A stretch of DNA of 64,000 nt, taken from assembly GCA_030148225.1 (NCBI GenBank), contig JASBTX010000038.1:88434-152433 (forward strand). Direction: 5' to 3'. Source of the stretch: Paracoccaceae bacterium. GTDB taxonomy: Bacteria > Pseudomonadota > Alphaproteobacteria > Rhodobacterales > Rhodobacteraceae. Shown here one piece after another: positions 18,685-28,558 of this stretch; within the stretch, counting starts at the first letter, position 1, and every line of letters begins with the position of its first letter. Below the pieces are notes generated by a model that saw only the letters and a list, made by a program, of their open reading frames with translations, did no database searches and was not told the origin of the DNA. A program made the translations under genes and the position numbers.

Positions 18685-19599
18685 ATGGAACGCCGTTTCG
18701 CCTTTATCACCAACGGGGCCTATCTGAACTGCACCCTGATTTCGATCTATTCGCTCTTGTCGACGGCGGGCGAACCGGTGGTGATCGATCTGACGCTTGA
18801 TGCGCCGGATGCGCAGGCGCTGAAGCTGGCCCGGCGCATCGAAACCCTGTCCCATATCACGCGGCTGGAATTGTCGGTGCTGGATGGCGCGTCGCTGCCG
18901 GACAACGACGGATCGCGATTTCCGCGCACGATCTGGGCGCGGCTGAACCTGCCCTTCACCCGGACGGGGCGGGTTGTCTATGCCGATGGTGATACGATTT
19001 TCCGCAAGGACGCGACCCGTCTTTTGCGGATGGATATGCACGGGCTGCCGATCTGGGCCGCGCCCTGCGCTGATCACGTGCGTCTGCACGAGGCCAACCA
19101 AAACCCGTTGCGCCGCCTGATCAGCCCCGCAGACCGCCGCGCCGCCGCAAGCCGGATGCATGATCTGGATCGGGATGATCTTGCGGGTTGCGTCAATGCG
19201 GGGCTGATCGTGTTTGATTGCGACCGATGCGCAGAAATGCCGGATATGCGCCGCCGGCTGGATCCGGCCATCGCCGCCGGGCTGCCGAATTTCGACAATG
19301 ATGTGCTGAACAAGGGCTGTGGCGATGTGACGGGGCTGCTGGACCCGGAATGGAACAGCCTTTGGGGTAATGCCAAGATGCGGTCTTGGTACGTCTCGCG
19401 TGCGGTGCAGGGACAGTTCAGACGCTCGATCGAGGATCCGGCGATGGTGCATTTCGCCGGTGGCCGCAAACCATGGCGCGAACCGGCAGGATCGGGCAGG
19501 GGCGGGTTGCGCCGCCGCCAGAGGGCGCGTTTTACGGCCGAATTTCGTCAGGTCTGGGCGGATGCAGAGCGCGCGCTGGGTGTTTCTCTGCCGCTATGA
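18685..19599 (+). CDS. Glycosyltransferase family 8 protein
   Basis: The 304-residue protein starts at ATG 18685 behind GGTGGAG, one base after the phoR stop. It has the GT-A fold marks of family 8: the metal-binding DGD at 101-103 in VVYADGDTIF, NAGLIVFDCD near 171-180, DNDVLN near 204-209, and the C-terminal HFAGGRKPW at 256-264. These match LgtC/glycogenin-like retaining transferases that use UDP-hexoses. No other sugar or lipopolysaccharide gene is nearby. A place between phoR and pstS is unusual and suggests co-expression with the sensor, perhaps in remodelling surface glycolipids under phosphate limitation; that is inference. Confidence 0.85.
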   Translation: MERRFAFITNGAYLNCTLISIYSLLSTAGEPVVIDLTLDAPDAQALKLARRIETLSHITRLELSVLDGASLPDNDGSRFPRTIWARLNLPFTRTGRVVYADGDTIFRKDATRLLRMDMHGLPIWAAPCADHVRLHEANQNPLRRLISPADRRAAASRMHDLDRDDLAGCVNAGLIVFDCDRCAEMPDMRRRLDPAIAAGLPNFDNDVLNKGCGDVTGLLDPEWNSLWGNAKMRSWYVSRAVQGQFRRSIEDPAMVHFAGGRKPWREPAGSGRGGLRRRQRARFTAEFRQVWADAERALGVSLPL

Positions 19600-19650
19600 G
19601 ACCGGGAAAGATACCCAGGTCGGCAACGATCCGGGCGACGGCGCCTGAAA

Positions 19651-19679
19651 CTGTCATATTCCTGTTACATCCCTGTCAC
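19651..19679 (+). promoter_or_regulatory. Pho box (PhoB binding site) upstream of pstS
   Basis: Three 7-base repeats in phase at 11-base spacing are visible: CTGTCAT at 19651, CTGTTAC at 19662 and CTGTCAC at 19673, separated by 4-base A/T-leaning spacers. This matches the CTGTCAT-N4-CTGTCAT PhoB box. It lies 85-114 bases before the pstS start, between the glycosyltransferase gene and pstS. Confidence 0.88.
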
Positions 19680-19764
19680 AAAAGCTTTGCCGGGTGCGCT
19701 TAATCCGGCCGCCGAGGGTTCGGGACGCGCCCGAACCTCGGCCACTTTTGATGGAGCTAGACGA

Positions 19765-20751
19765 ATGAACGTCGTAAAACTCACCGCGTCTGCAATTGCC
19801 GTTGCAGCCATATCAGCAACAACCGCGATGGCGCGCGAACAGATTCGCATCGTCGGATCGTCCACGGTCTTTCCGTTTTCGACCGCGGTAGCCGAGCAGT
19901 TCGGCAGATCGACCGGATTTGCCACCCCGGTTGTCGAATCGACCGGTTCCGGCGGCGGCATGAAACTCTTCTGCGCGGGTGTGGGGGTTGAGCACCCTGA
20001 TATCACCAATTCATCGCGCCGCATGAAGGCCAAGGAATTCGCGCTTTGCCAGGAAAACGGTGTGACCGATATCACCGAGGTGATCGTGGGATTTGACGGC
20101 ATCGTCGTGGCCAACGCGACCGACGCACCCGAATTTGCCCTGACACGCGCACAGCTGGTCATCGCGCTGGCGGCAAACGGGCCCTTGCCCGCGAAATGGT
20201 CTGATGTCGATCCCTCGCTGCCCGATATCGCGATCGAGGTTCTGGGCCCCCCGCCATCATCGGGAACGCGCGATGCGTTTGAAGAACTGGTGATGCATGA
20301 AGGCTGCGCCGAGACGGCGCTGGTTGACTGCGATGGTGTCACGGTGCGCGAAGACGGTGCCTATGTCGAAGCCGGTGAAAACGACAATCTGATTGTGTCC
20401 AAGCTGGAGGCCAATCCGAATGCGCTGGGCGTTTTCGGGTTTTCCTTCCTCGATCAGAATGCCGATGCGCTGAAAGGGGCGATCATCGACGATGTTGAGC
20501 CGACATTTGAAAATATCGCCGATGGTGAATACCCGGTGTCGCGCTCGCTCTATTTCTACATCAAGCAGGCCCATGTCGGCGTTGTACCCGGTATCGCCGA
20601 ATTCGCCGCCGAGTTCACGTCCGAGGCCGCATCGGGCGAAGAGGGCTATCTGGTGGACAAAGGGCTGATCCCGCTGCCCGAGGAAGAGCACGACATGTTC
20701 GCCGATGCTGTTGCGAACATGAAGAAACTGACCAGCGACGCTTGGAACTGA
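19765..20751 (+). CDS. pstS: Phosphate ABC transporter substrate-binding protein PstS
   Basis: The 328-residue periplasmic protein begins with a clear signal peptide (KLTASAIAVAAISATTAMA, cleavage near residue 23) followed by IRIVGSSTVFPFSTAVAEQF, the phosphate-contacting start of PstS. PSSGTRDAFEEL and ESTGSGGG complete the pocket. It binds phosphate and delivers it to PstC/PstA. The ATG at 19765 follows GGAG. It is the first gene under the Pho box; a hairpin separates it from pstC, which may keep its transcript more abundant. Confidence 0.95.
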   Translation: MNVVKLTASAIAVAAISATTAMAREQIRIVGSSTVFPFSTAVAEQFGRSTGFATPVVESTGSGGGMKLFCAGVGVEHPDITNSSRRMKAKEFALCQENGVTDITEVIVGFDGIVVANATDAPEFALTRAQLVIALAANGPLPAKWSDVDPSLPDIAIEVLGPPPSSGTRDAFEELVMHEGCAETALVDCDGVTVREDGAYVEAGENDNLIVSKLEANPNALGVFGFSFLDQNADALKGAIIDDVEPTFENIADGEYPVSRSLYFYIKQAHVGVVPGIAEFAAEFTSEAASGEEGYLVDKGLIPLPEEEHDMFADAVANMKKLTSDAWN

Positions 20752-20765
20752 ACCGCTAAGATACG

Positions 20766-20790
20766 GGTGGCCGGTAACCTTCCGGCCGCC
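20766..20790 (+). other. Hairpin between pstS and pstC
   Basis: GGTGGCCGG pairs with CCGGCCGCC (9 bases, one G-T pair) around a 7-base loop. No T-run follows, so it is unlikely to stop transcription fully. It may protect the 3-prime end of a pstS-only transcript or attenuate read-through. Confidence 0.6.
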
Positions 20791-20838
20791 TGAACCGCAA
20801 CGCAAAGCCCCGGACGGGGTGAATGAAAGAACGCCGCG

Positions 20839-22215
20839 ATGTATGGCCTTGCGTTTCTGATTGTCCTCGGACTTTCCCTCGTGTTTTACGGATTGGGCCG
20901 GGCGCGCGCGGTGCAGGTCGCCGGTGGCGATCTTTCGTCATTGCATTCGCGTCCCACGTTCCACGGGATGCTGGCCCTGATCCTCGTCTTGATGGTGGGC
21001 TGGTCGGTTCTGCTGATCATCGGTATCGGCTGGAACGTGCTGAACACCGCATCGCTGATGCGCGATATCCGCGCGGCGCTGCCCGAGGCACCGACCATCG
21101 AACATCAGCTTGTCCTGTCGGATGCCAAAGCGCTGGCCGAAGGGCGGCTAGCCTCGAGAACCGATCTGGTGCGCGAAGAGATCGCGCAGCGCTTTGCCGG
21201 GATGGATCAGCTGCGCCTCTGGGGCAGCGTCATTCTGGGCCTTGGTGCGGCAACAGCCGCCGGTCTCTTCAGCCTGTCGCGCGTGGCGCCTGATTTCCGC
21301 GCGCGCAACCGGGCCGAGAAGATCATTCAGATGATCCTCTGGGCGATGGCGGCAATCGCGGTTCTGACGACTATCGGCATCGTCTTTTCCCTGATCTTCG
21401 AAACAATCGGCTTTTTCCAGAATATCGGCTGGCGCATCGACAAATTCGTGCTGGGCACGACATGGTCGCCCCTGTCGGGCGTGCAGTCCGGTGCGATCAG
21501 CGCCGACAAGGTGGGCGCGGTGCCGCTTTTTTTGGGGACGTTCCTGATCACGCTGATTGCGATGCTGGTGGCGGTGCCCATCGGGCTTTTCGCGGCGATC
21601 TACCTGTCGGATTTCGCCTCGCGCCGGGTGCGCAGCATCGTCAAGCCGATGCTGGAGGTGCTGGCCGGTATTCCCACCGTGGTCTACGGGTTTTTTGCCG
21701 CGATCACCATGGCGCCGTTTTTTCGCAATACGGGCGAGGCGCTGGGCATTTCCATCGCGTCAGAATCGGCGCTGGCCGCCGGGGTCGTCATGGGGATCAT
21801 GATCATCCCCTTCATTTCGTCGCTGTCCGATGACGTGATCAACGCGGTGCCGCAATCGCTGCGCGATGGCTCATATGGCCTGGGCGCGACCAAGGCCGAA
21901 ACCATCCGTCAGGTGGTGCTGCCCGCCGCGCTGCCGGGTATCGTTTCGGCGGTGCTCCTTGGGGTCAGCCGCGCAGTGGGCGAGACGATGATCGTGGTGA
22001 TGGCCGCCGGACAAGGGGCGAACCTGACGCTGAACCCGTTCGAGGCGGTGACCACGGTTACCGTGCAGATCGTCATGCTGATCACCGGCGATACCGAGGC
22101 CGCTGTCGCCGCCGGCCCGGCCTTTACACTGGGTTTCACGCTGTTTTGCGTGACGCTTCTGATGAACGTGATCGCGCAGCGCATCGTGCGCAAATACCGC
22201 GAAGCCTATGACTAG
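20839..22215 (+). CDS. pstC: Phosphate ABC transporter permease PstC
   Basis: The 458-residue inner-membrane protein ends in a standard six-helix importer permease domain from about residue 230, with the ATPase-contact loop around QSLRDGSYGLGATKAETIRQVVLPAALPGI. In front are about 230 extra residues: two helices near 1-20 and 33-58, a soluble segment, and two more helices. E. coli PstC is about 320 residues. Long forms are usual in alphaproteobacteria. It forms the phosphate channel with PstA; pstA starts 3 bases after its stop. Confidence 0.93.
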   Translation: MYGLAFLIVLGLSLVFYGLGRARAVQVAGGDLSSLHSRPTFHGMLALILVLMVGWSVLLIIGIGWNVLNTASLMRDIRAALPEAPTIEHQLVLSDAKALAEGRLASRTDLVREEIAQRFAGMDQLRLWGSVILGLGAATAAGLFSLSRVAPDFRARNRAEKIIQMILWAMAAIAVLTTIGIVFSLIFETIGFFQNIGWRIDKFVLGTTWSPLSGVQSGAISADKVGAVPLFLGTFLITLIAMLVAVPIGLFAAIYLSDFASRRVRSIVKPMLEVLAGIPTVVYGFFAAITMAPFFRNTGEALGISIASESALAAGVVMGIMIIPFISSLSDDVINAVPQSLRDGSYGLGATKAETIRQVVLPAALPGIVSAVLLGVSRAVGETMIVVMAAGQGANLTLNPFEAVTTVTVQIVMLITGDTEAAVAAGPAFTLGFTLFCVTLLMNVIAQRIVRKYREAYD

Positions 22216-22218
22216 GAC

Positions 22219-24012
22219 ATGCAGATGACCGAGACGACGACACACGGCTCGGCAAGCGGTCCGCATACCACCCCGGCGGCAGCGCTGCGGGCGCAGAAGC
22301 GCCGACGCGCAGAGTGGCGCCTCAGGGCCTATGGCATTCTGGCCATTGCGCTGGCGGGGCTGGCGCTGATCTCGCTTCTGTGGACGGTGGTCGGCAATGC
22401 GCGCGGTGCGCTGACGGAAACCTATATCACGCTGCCGGTCACCATTGACGCAGCGGAACTTGACCTTGAGGGGACACCGGATGCCGAGGCCATACTCAGG
22501 GCCAATTTCGCAGGATTGACGAAATCCGTCCTGCGCGAAGTCTTCCCGAATGCGAAGGACCGGAAGGTCAAGCGCCAGCTTTATGATGTTGTCTCCGGCG
22601 GGGCGAGTTTTGAACTGGCGGAATTGGTGTCGGGCGATCCGTCGCTGCTGGGGCAGAGCATCGACTATGATTTCCTCGCCTCGGATGTGACGGACCTTTA
22701 TCTCAAGGGGGAATTCGGGCGTTTGCAGCCCCAGCCGGTGCAGGGCCTTCTGACCATCGATGGCAGCGGCAAGAGCGTTGACGTGAACCTGACGGCGAAT
22801 GACATGCAAATGGCGCTGGGTGAACTTAAAACCGCGCTCAGGCGCGATGCTGCCCGGCTGGACCGGCAGGCCGCGCTGCAGGATAACGGTGCGCGTGAAT
22901 TCGCCCGCCGCGCCAGTGCCTCCACCACGGATGCCGCGCGCGCGGAAAACCAGGCCCAGGCCGAGAGCCGCGCGGCCAAGCGTGACGAACTGATCGCCGA
23001 GGCTGCCGCGCTGCGCAGCCGCGCCGACGCGCCGGGCGGTCGCGAAAAGCTGAGCCGCGACACGGTTTCGGTGCTGATCCGCGCCGGTGGCGGCTGGTTC
23101 AGGATGACCGAGCTTTCGGAAAACGGCGGGAAGGCGCGCCCGGTCATCGCACCGACGCAGCCGATCAGCCAGAGCGCTGACTGGAAGCTTTACATGACGG
23201 AACTGCCCGAGATCTCGCGCAAGGTCAGCGATAACCAGATCATCTGGATCGAGGCGCTGCGCGATCAGGGCCGGATCGACACAGTGTTCAACACAAGGTT
23301 CTTTACCGCATCGGATTCGCGCGAGCCGGAACTGGCCGGTATCCGCGGTGCCACCATGGGCTCGATCCTGACCATGCTTGTGACATTTGTGCTGGCCTTC
23401 CCGGTCGGTGTGCTGGCGGCGATCTATCTCGAGGAATTTGCCCCGCGCAACCGGCTGACCGATTTCATCGAGGTCAATATTAATAACCTTGCCGCCGTGC
23501 CATCGATTGTCTTCGGCCTCTTGGGGCTGGCGATTTTCCTTGGTGTTTTTGGTGTGCCGCGCTCGGCCCCGCTGGCCGGTGGCATCGTGCTGGCGCTGAT
23601 GACGCTGCCCACGATCATCATCGCCTCGCGCGCATCGATCCGCGCGGTGCCGCCATCGATCCGCGATGCGGCGCTGGGCCTTGGTGCGTCGCGGCTGCAG
23701 ACATCGTTTCACCATGTCCTGCCGCTGGCCATGCCGGGTATTCTGACCGGTACGATCATCGGTATGGCGCAGGCGCTGGGCGAAACCGCACCACTCATCC
23801 TGATCGGCATGGTGGCCTTTATCGTCGATGTGCCGACCTCGATCACTGACAGCGCGACGGTGCTGCCGGTGCAGGTGTTTCGCTGGTCGGATTTCCCCGA
23901 ACGGGCATTCGAGGCCCGCACCGCAGCGGCCATCTGTGTCCTGCTGATTTTTCTGATAGTGATGAATGCGCTGGCCGTTTACGTGCGTCGGCGGTTCGAA
24001 CGGCGCTGGTAG
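22219..24012 (+). CDS. pstA: Phosphate ABC transporter permease PstA, long form
   Basis: The 597-residue protein carries the permease domain only in its last 220 residues (from [21 protein letters not shown] near 378; coupling loop [30 protein letters not shown]). A membrane helix near 37-58 is followed by a large hydrophilic periplasmic part (about 60-375) that includes an Ala/Arg/Glu-rich, probably coiled-coil stretch near 205-270. This N-terminal extension corresponds to the DUF3333-type region of long PstA proteins. E. coli PstA is about 300 residues. An in-frame second ATG lies 6 bases after the first. Confidence 0.93.
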   Translation: MQMTETTTHGSASGPHTTPAAALRAQKRRRAEWRLRAYGILAIALAGLALISLLWTVVGNARGALTETYITLPVTIDAAELDLEGTPDAEAILRANFAGLTKSVLREVFPNAKDRKVKRQLYDVVSGGASFELAELVSGDPSLLGQSIDYDFLASDVTDLYLKGEFGRLQPQPVQGLLTIDGSGKSVDVNLTANDMQMALGELKTALRRDAARLDRQAALQDNGAREFARRASASTTDAARAENQAQAESRAAKRDELIAEAAALRSRADAPGGREKLSRDTVSVLIRAGGGWFRMTELSENGGKARPVIAPTQPISQSADWKLYMTELPEISRKVSDNQIIWIEALRDQGRIDTVFNTRFFTASDSREPELAGIRGATMGSILTMLVTFVLAFPVGVLAAIYLEEFAPRNRLTDFIEVNINNLAAVPSIVFGLLGLAIFLGVFGVPRSAPLAGGIVLALMTLPTIIIASRASIRAVPPSIRDAALGLGASRLQTSFHHVLPLAMPGILTGTIIGMAQALGETAPLILIGMVAFIVDVPTSITDSATVLPVQVFRWSDFPERAFEARTAAAICVLLIFLIVMNALAVYVRRRFERRW

Positions 24013-24023
24013 GGATCATTGCC

Positions 24024-24821
24024 ATGAACGATATGCGAATTTCAGAAAGCACCGCCGAGGCGGACAGCGCCAAGATTTCCGCCAAGGGGGTGCAGGTCTA
24101 TTATGCCGACAACCACGCCATCAAGGATGTGGATGTCGACATTCTGGACAAGACCGTCACCGCCTTTATCGGCCCCTCGGGATGTGGCAAATCCACGTTT
24201 CTGCGCTGTATCAACCGGATGAATGACACGATTGATATCTGCCGCGTCGAGGGCAGGATCACGATTGACGGCGATGATATCTATGACCGGCGTGTCGACC
24301 CCGTGCAGTTGCGTGCGCGGGTGGGCATGGTGTTTCAGAAGCCAAACCCGTTTCCGAAATCGATCTACGACAATATCGCCTATGGTCCGCGCATTCACGG
24401 CCTGGCGGCATCGCGGGCGGATCTGGACGTGATCGTCGAGAAATCGCTGCGCCGGGGTGCGATCTGGGACGAGGTCAAGGACCGGCTGCATGAACCGGGC
24501 ACTGGGTTGTCCGGCGGTCAGCAACAGCGCCTTTGCATTGCGCGCGCAGTTGCCACCGAGCCCGAGGTGCTCTTGATGGATGAGCCCTGTTCGGCGCTGG
24601 ACCCGATCGCCACGGCCCAGGTTGAAGAGCTGATCGATGAGCTGAAGTCGAACTACTCGGTCGTCATCGTCACCCATTCGATGCAGCAGGCCGCCCGCGT
24701 CAGCCAGAAAACCGCGTTTTTCCATCTGGGTCATCTGGTGGAATATGGTGATACGGGCGACATATTTACCAACCCGCAGGACAGCAGAACCGAAAGCTAT
24801 ATCACAGGACGGATCGGATGA
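24024..24821 (+). CDS. pstB: Phosphate ABC transporter ATP-binding protein PstB
   Basis: The 265-residue ATPase powers PstSCA. Walker A is GPSGCGKST near 51-59, the Q-loop region [16 protein letters not shown], the signature [14 protein letters not shown], Walker [13 protein letters not shown] and the switch histidine in [14 protein letters not shown]. These match PstB closely, including LRCINRMND after Walker A. It overlaps the start of phoU by 4 bases. Confidence 0.97.
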   Translation: MNDMRISESTAEADSAKISAKGVQVYYADNHAIKDVDVDILDKTVTAFIGPSGCGKSTFLRCINRMNDTIDICRVEGRITIDGDDIYDRRVDPVQLRARVGMVFQKPNPFPKSIYDNIAYGPRIHGLAASRADLDVIVEKSLRRGAIWDEVKDRLHEPGTGLSGGQQQRLCIARAVATEPEVLLMDEPCSALDPIATAQVEELIDELKSNYSVVIVTHSMQQAARVSQKTAFFHLGHLVEYGDTGDIFTNPQDSRTESYITGRIG

Positions 24822-25549
24822 TGGAAAACGAGATGCCGGAAACGGCGCATATCGCATCGGCTTTTGACCGTGACCTCGAAGCGATTCAGGCGCTGGTGAT
24901 GAAGATGGGCGGCATGGTCGAGGCCGCGATTGAAAACGGTGCGCGGGCATTTCATGACCGCGACGAGGAACTGGCCCAGCAGGTGCGCAAGAACGACAAG
25001 GATATCGACGCGCTGGAAGAGCAGATCAACCGCGAGGCCGCCCGCGTCATCGCGCTGCGCGCCCCGACGGCAAGCGATCTGCGCATCGTGCTGAGCGTGA
25101 TCAAGATCAGTTCCAACCTCGAGCGGGTGGGCGATTATGCCAAGAACATGGGCAAGCGCACAACCGCCATCATCGGCATGGAGCCGGGCGAGGAGATGTC
25201 GGGCAGCATCCGGCGCATGGCCCGCGAGGTCAGGCTGATGCTAAACGATGTGCTGGATGCCTTTCTCAAGCGCGATCCGGAACTGGCCGATGCGGTGCGT
25301 CTGCGCGATGCCGATGTCGATGACCTGTACAACACCTGTTTTCGCGAGCTGATCACCTTTATGCTGCAGGATACGCGCAATATCTCGCCCTGCATGCATA
25401 TGCATTTCATTGCCAAGAATATCGAGCGCATGGGCGATCACGTCACCAATATCGCCGAGCAGATCATCTATATGTCGACCGGCGAGATGCCCGAGGACGG
25501 GCGGCCCAAGGGTGACAAGACGAGCTATGAGGTGATCGGGATCGACTGA
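24818..25549 (+). CDS. phoU: Phosphate signalling protein PhoU
   Basis: The 243-residue protein is two tandem PhoU three-helix domains, each with the metal-binding E/D-rich motif ([24 protein letters not shown] and [19 protein letters not shown]; the matching N-L-E-R-V-G-D-Y-A and N-I-E-R-M-G-D-H sites are present). It links PstSCAB transport state to PhoR activity and dampens the Pho response when phosphate is plentiful. It is coupled to pstB and followed one base later by phoB. Confidence 0.96.
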   Translation: MMENEMPETAHIASAFDRDLEAIQALVMKMGGMVEAAIENGARAFHDRDEELAQQVRKNDKDIDALEEQINREAARVIALRAPTASDLRIVLSVIKISSNLERVGDYAKNMGKRTTAIIGMEPGEEMSGSIRRMAREVRLMLNDVLDAFLKRDPELADAVRLRDADVDDLYNTCFRELITFMLQDTRNISPCMHMHFIAKNIERMGDHVTNIAEQIIYMSTGEMPEDGRPKGDKTSYEVIGID

Positions 25550-25550
25550 C

Positions 25551-26243
25551 ATGGCAACCAGCAGTCAACCACAGGTTCTGATCGTCGAGGACGAGCATGC
25601 CCAGCGTGAGGTGCTGGCCTACAATCTGGAGGCCGAAGGCTGCCATGTGCTGCAGGCCGAAAACGGCGATGAGGCGCTGCTGGCGGTCGCGGAACACGCG
25701 CCCGATCTGATCATACTGGACTGGATGCTGCCGCATGTCTCGGGCATCGAGATTTGTCGGCGTCTGAAATCGCGGGCGCAGACACGCGCCATCCCGATCA
25801 TCATGCTGAGCGCGCGCTCGGAAGAGGTTGACCGCGTGCGCGGGCTGGAAACCGGGGCGGATGACTATGTCGTCAAACCCTATTCAGTGGTCGAGCTGAT
25901 GGCGCGGGTGCGTACACAGCTGCGCCGCGTCCGGCCCTCGAGTGTCGGCGAAAAACTGCACTATCAGGATATCGTGCTGGACGCAGAGACGCATAAGGTC
26001 TTTCGCGGTGAACAGCCGATCCGCCTTGGCCCGACCGAATTCAGGCTGCTGGCCACATTTCTGGAAAAACCGGGCCGGGTCTGGGCGCGCGATCAGCTGC
26101 TTGACCGGGTCTGGGGACGCGACATCTTTGTCGATACGCGCACGGTCGATGTCCATGTCGGACGTCTGCGCAAAGCACTTTGTCAGTATGGCGGCGACGA
26201 TCCGCTGCGTACCGTGCGCGGTGCGGGCTATGCGTTGGGGTGA
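25551..26243 (+). CDS. phoB: Phosphate regulon response regulator PhoB
   Basis: The 230-residue OmpR/PhoB-type regulator has a receiver domain with acidic residues in VEDEH (13-15), the phosphorylation site Asp57 in LIILDWML, the switch Ser in MLSAR and Lys in VVKPYS, followed by a winged helix domain (about 130-230; RLGPTEFRLLATFLEKPGRVWARDQLLDRVWG and VDVHVGRLRKAL). It should bind the Pho box before pstS and so also drive its own expression. The gene ends the cluster and converges on truA 12 bases later. Confidence 0.96.
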   Translation: MATSSQPQVLIVEDEHAQREVLAYNLEAEGCHVLQAENGDEALLAVAEHAPDLIILDWMLPHVSGIEICRRLKSRAQTRAIPIIMLSARSEEVDRVRGLETGADDYVVKPYSVVELMARVRTQLRRVRPSSVGEKLHYQDIVLDAETHKVFRGEQPIRLGPTEFRLLATFLEKPGRVWARDQLLDRVWGRDIFVDTRTVDVHVGRLRKALCQYGGDDPLRTVRGAGYALG

Positions 26244-26255
26244 GGGCGGTCGCAC

Positions 26256-27029
26256 TCAGCCGTCGTCGAAAACCGGCTCAGGATATCCGACCCCGTCCAG
26301 ATAGAGCCCCTGCGGCGGCGCGACGGGCCCGCAGGCGGCGCGATCCCTTGCCGCCAGCGCTTCTGCTACCTGTTCCGGTGGCCAGCTGCCCGCACCCACC
26401 CGTTCGAGCGTCCCGACAAAACTGCGCACCTGATTGTGCAGGAAACTGCGCGCGCGGACGTGAAAGCGATATTCGCAGCCATGCGGGACGGGATGGGTTG
26501 TGATTTCCAGCGCGTCCAGCGTTTTGACCGGGCTGGCGGCCTGGCACATGGTTGAGCGAAAGGTGGTAAAGTCGTGATGGCCCACCAGATACCCCGCCGC
26601 CCGCGCCATCGCGTCACGATCCAGCGCGTGACCGATCTGCCAGACCAGCCCGGCCTCATGCGTTGCCGGTGCCCGGCGAAAAAGCACGCGAAAGAGGTAT
26701 CGCCGCTCTGTAGCTGAAAACCGTGCGTGAAAATCCCCGGCCACACGCGCCGCCGACAGGATGGCCACGGGATGCGGGCGCAGGTGATAATTCAGCGCCT
26801 CGGACAGGCGAAACGGATCCCAGTCCCTGGACAGATCGCAATGGGCCACCTGGGCGCGGGCATGCACACCCGCATCCGTGCGCCCGGCAGCGGCGATCGA
26901 GGGTAAATCGGGTTCCAGCCGGGCCAGCGCGGCCTCGACCGCGGCCTGAACCGACGGGCGGTCCTTTTGCCGCTGCCAGCCCGAAAATGGCCCCCCGTGA
27001 TACTCGATCTTCAATGCATAGCGCGCCAT
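26256..27029 (-). CDS. truA: tRNA pseudouridine(38-40) synthase TruA
   Basis: The 257-residue enzyme isomerises uridines 38-40 in the anticodon arm of tRNAs. The catalytic Asp52 lies in [23 protein letters not shown] is the normal N-terminus, so the start is placed at 27029 rather than an upstream in-frame codon. [15 protein letters not shown] near the C-terminus is also typical. It is divergent from ycjX. Confidence 0.96.
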   Translation of the reverse strand: MARYALKIEYHGGPFSGWQRQKDRPSVQAAVEAALARLEPDLPSIAAAGRTDAGVHARAQVAHCDLSRDWDPFRLSEALNYHLRPHPVAILSAARVAGDFHARFSATERRYLFRVLFRRAPATHEAGLVWQIGHALDRDAMARAAGYLVGHHDFTTFRSTMCQAASPVKTLDALEITTHPVPHGCEYRFHVRARSFLHNQVRSFVGTLERVGAGSWPPEQVAEALAARDRAACGPVAPPQGLYLDGVGYPEPVFDDG

Positions 27030-27136
27030 GACGTGGCAGTTACTGCGCAAAAGCCCCCCGCGCAACGCCGTTTGCGCATTGACCCTACAAACCCCCGGGG
27101 CAAACCCCTAGATTGGGGCCAACAGAAGGATCGCAT

Positions 27137-28558
27137 GTGGTACTGCCGCAACTTGCAGACACGGTAACCCGCGCCGCCGAAGGTGTTGGGCAGGCCGTTT
27201 CGGAAACATTGTTCGAGCCGGTGATCCGGCTTGGTGTGACGGGCCTTTCGCGCGCGGGCAAGACGGTATTCATCACCTCGCTGGTCACCAACCTCCTCGA
27301 ACGGGGGCGGATGCACGGCGTCGCCGGGATTGCCCAGGGCCGGGTCGAGGCGGCCTATCTTCAACCACAGCCCGACGATACCGTGCCGCGCTTTGCCTAC
27401 GAGGCGCATCTGGCCCGGCTGACGGGTGAACCCCCGGCATGGCCATCCTCGACCCGCTCGATCTCGGAACTCAGGTTATCGCTCAGGATACGGCCCTCTG
27501 GCCTGTTGGGGGCGATGACCGGGCCACAGAAACTGCATCTGGATATCGTCGATTACCCGGGTGAGTGGCTTTTGGATCTGGCCTTGATGGACATGTCCTA
27601 TGCCGCGTGGTCCCGCGCCGCCATCACGACGGCAAAGGCACGCACAGACGGCGCGGCCTTTCTGGCGGCGATTGACGACATCACCTACACCACCCCGATG
27701 GACGAGGCGCGGGCAGGCGATCTGGCGGCGCTTTATACCCGTTATCTGCTGGCGGCGCGGGCGGCAGGCTATTCCGACTGTTCACCCGGGCGTTTCCTGA
27801 TGCCGGGTGATCTGGAGGGCTCTCCGGCGCTGACATTCATCCCGCTTGAAGCGGGGCAAGACGGGCGCGCGGCGCGTGGCACCCTCCTGCGCGAGATGGA
27901 GCGGCGCTTTGCGGCCTACAAGGCACAGGTCGTCAAACCGTTTTTCCGCGATCATTTTGCCCGGCTGGATCGCCAGATCGTGCTGGTCGATGTCCTGGGT
28001 GCGATCAGCAGCGGTCCGCCCGCCATTGCCGATATGCGCGGGGCGATGGCCGGGATACTCTCGGCCTTCCGGCACGGGCGCAACAGCTGGCTGTCGCGGA
28101 TCGCAGGCCGCCGGGTTGAGCGTATCCTCTTTGCCGCGACCAAGGCAGATCATCTGCATCACAGCCAGCACCCCGAACTAACCGCGATTACCGATGCGCT
28201 TTTGTCGGATGCGCGGGCGCGCGCCGATTTCGCCGGGGCCAGGACACGCGCGATCAGCCTCGCCGCTATCAGGGCCACGGTCGAGACGCGCCTCAGCCAT
28301 CAGGGGCGCGATCTGGACTGCGTCAAGGGCGTGCTGAACGACACCGGCAAGGCGGCGGCCTTCTATCCCGGTGCATTGCCCGACGATCCCGGGCGTATCC
28401 TGCGCCCGGCAGCCGATGGTGCAGAGCGCTGGCTGGACGAAGATTACCAGATCATGCGTTTTGCCCCGCCGGCGGGCGCGCATAAACCCGGCGGCGGGCT
28501 GGCCCATATCCGCATGGATCAGGCGGTGGAATTTCTGATCGGAGACAAACTGATATGA
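27137..28558 (+). CDS. YcjX family P-loop protein (DUF463)
   Basis: The roughly 473-residue protein has a P-loop GLSRAGKT near residues 36-43 within LGVTGLSRAGKTVFITSLV, plus LHLDIVDYPGEWLLDL, the dynamin/GTPase-like switch region, and FAATKADHLHHSQH as the base-recognition region. YcjX is a stress-linked predicted GTPase whose target is unknown. GTG at 27137 is chosen as start because AGAAGGA ends 6 bases before it; a TTG at 27113 lacks such a site. It overlaps the next gene (ycjF-like) by 4 bases, the conserved ycjX-ycjF pair. Confidence 0.87.
   Translation: MVLPQLADTVTRAAEGVGQAVSETLFEPVIRLGVTGLSRAGKTVFITSLVTNLLERGRMHGVAGIAQGRVEAAYLQPQPDDTVPRFAYEAHLARLTGEPPAWPSSTRSISELRLSLRIRPSGLLGAMTGPQKLHLDIVDYPGEWLLDLALMDMSYAAWSRAAITTAKARTDGAAFLAAIDDITYTTPMDEARAGDLAALYTRYLLAARAAGYSDCSPGRFLMPGDLEGSPALTFIPLEAGQDGRAARGTLLREMERRFAAYKAQVVKPFFRDHFARLDRQIVLVDVLGAISSGPPAIADMRGAMAGILSAFRHGRNSWLSRIAGRRVERILFAATKADHLHHSQHPELTAITDALLSDARARADFAGARTRAISLAAIRATVETRLSHQGRDLDCVKGVLNDTGKAAAFYPGALPDDPGRILRPAADGAERWLDEDYQIMRFAPPAGAHKPGGGLAHIRMDQAVEFLIGDKLI

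Noticed and set aside
21871..23715. Long open frame antisense to pstC/pstA
   Set aside because: The sense strand carries clear PstC and PstA; long antisense frames are expected in G+C-rich codons, and the antisense peptide is low-complexity Arg/His/Gln-rich.
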